Part shown: positions 62,905 through 64,000 of the stretch, in pieces
Position numbering within the stretch: position 1 is the first letter of the stretch
Layout of the letters: every line of letters starts with the position of its first letter
Assembly: GCA_009760855.2 (NCBI GenBank)
Contig: WPIO01000063.1
Coordinates: 2,149,001-2,213,000 of the forward strand
DNA length: 64,000 bases
From: Cristatella mucedo
Taxonomy: Eukaryota; Bryozoa; Phylactolaemata; Cristatellidae
Direction of reading: 5' to 3'
Position numbers and translations under genes: made by a program
Notes under the pieces: model-generated
The model's input: only the letters and a program-made list of their open reading frames with translations
Told to the model about the DNA's origin: nothing
Databases searched by the model: none

Positions 62905-64000
62905 AGAATAACAATAACACAATTTGATGGAGCACCCTCCGAGAACTAAATGTCTTCCTAGGTGCTTTACATCTACTGCAAAGGAATCACGATCGAATGG
63001 TTAGTGGCAGCGTGCTCGATAAACAACAAGAATAACATGGTTAAGGTTGACATGCACAGGGTCAGCATGCAAGTGTGGTTAGTGGCAGCATGCACAGTGA
63101 CACCATGCATAAACACATAAAGAACGAATCACAGGGATCCACTGAATGCTGTCATAAAAAAGTGCATTTTAAATTTCTTTTTAAATGTGGTCAAGTCAGG
63201 GGATGTCGTGACGCTGGTCAGAAGTAAGCTCTACACTTTGGGAGCATACGAACTAAAGGCACGGTCTGCAAAATATTTGAGGTTTGTACGAAATACTGGC
63301 ATACAGTTAGATTCCAAAAAGCAGGTGGTACGATGCTTTGCCTTGTAGGGAAGTAGATCTGATAGGTAGGCTGGAGCCAAAGAATGAAGTGACCTAAAAG
63401 TGAGCGACAAGATCTTGAAGCCGATCCGTTGCTTGACTGGTAGGCAGTGCAGGTCTGCGAGAAGTGGTGTGATGTGGCAACTGTGATGCTCACGACAGAC
63501 AAGCCTAGCTGCAGAGTTTTGCACCAGCTGTAAGCACCTGATTGCACATGCCGGTAGGCCAGCAAACAGTGAGTTACCGAAGTAAAGACGGAATGTCACA
63601 AATGTATGGACCAACTTAGATGTGGTATCCTTATCTAAACAAGCCCGAATTTTAGCAATGTTATGTATCTGAAAGTAGGCAGACTTGATTGTGGAACTGA
63701 TGCAGTTGTCTAACAAAAGGTCACCTTGGAACAGGACACCAAGATTTCGTGCAGATTCCAACAGAAGATATGCTGGCAGAGCCAATTTTGAGCTCTAGCC
63801 TTTCCAATTTCCGACTCACACTTGGCTTGCGAATAACTAGTAAGTTGGCATAATCATCATTCAATTTAAGAAAATTTGCTGCCATTCATTTGCGGATGTC
63901 ATCAATACATGCAGCAAGGGAGTTGAGAGGATTTGAGGTGCTCGAAGGCTGGGAAGAATAAAAGCACAGGTACAACTGAGTGTCATTTGCATAGAAGTGA
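62905..64000 (-). mobile_element. L2-A LINE copy, minus, running off the right edge
   Basis: Reverse tail and 3' UTR from 62905, then the RT C-terminal region (minus 63785-63231: [59 protein letters not shown]). It continues toward motif C at the window end (gacaccaagatttcgtgcag region and beyond). One of the longer copies. Confidence 0.88.

Overview
The window is nuclear DNA of an animal, most likely an invertebrate, of moderate GC content. The grounds are three spliced genes with conserved metazoan proteins, long introns full of repeats, CpG-rich 5' ends, tRNA-derived SINEs, LINEs of CR1/L2 type with a (TTA)n tail, and long (GA)n and (CA)n tracts. I cannot name the species.

Three host genes were assembled exon by exon, with matching reading frame and splice phase at every junction. 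(1) 1863-7270, minus: the first four coding exons of 6-phosphofructo-2-kinase/fructose-2,6-bisphosphatase (PFKFB); the rest runs off the left edge. (2) 16752-27347, plus: complete YOD1/OTU1 deubiquitinase, two exons split by a 9.6-kb intron. (3) 27974-38608, minus: complete NUDT5-type ADP-sugar pyrophosphatase, eight exons, 229 residues, one intron with a GC-AG donor. PFKFB and YOD1 are head to head, as PFKFB2 and YOD1 are in human. YOD1 and NUDT5 converge, with stop codons about 630 bp apart.

Two more minus-strand stretches look like ends of host genes that I do not recognise: a last exon at 55494-55611 and a two-exon C-terminus at 60280-60849. A possible plus-strand first exon at 44014-44163 is weaker.

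Most of the rest is retrotransposon debris. L2-A is a LINE family with APE endonuclease and reverse transcriptase and a (TTA)n tail; the longest copy is 46518-50315, broken by frameshifts and by a nested insertion. L2-B is a second LINE 3' end with a (TTACA)n tail. SINE-A is a tRNA-headed family in two head variants. SINE-B is a tRNA-headed family whose tail resembles that of L2-A. Several copies are nested in each other. There are also a pogo/Tigger-like DNA transposon remnant, a possible LTR-element gag remnant in the YOD1 intron, a 62-bp-arm palindrome around (TA)n, and several (GA)n tracts over 100 bp. I saw no rRNA, CRISPR array or free-standing tRNA gene. Family names A and B are local labels.
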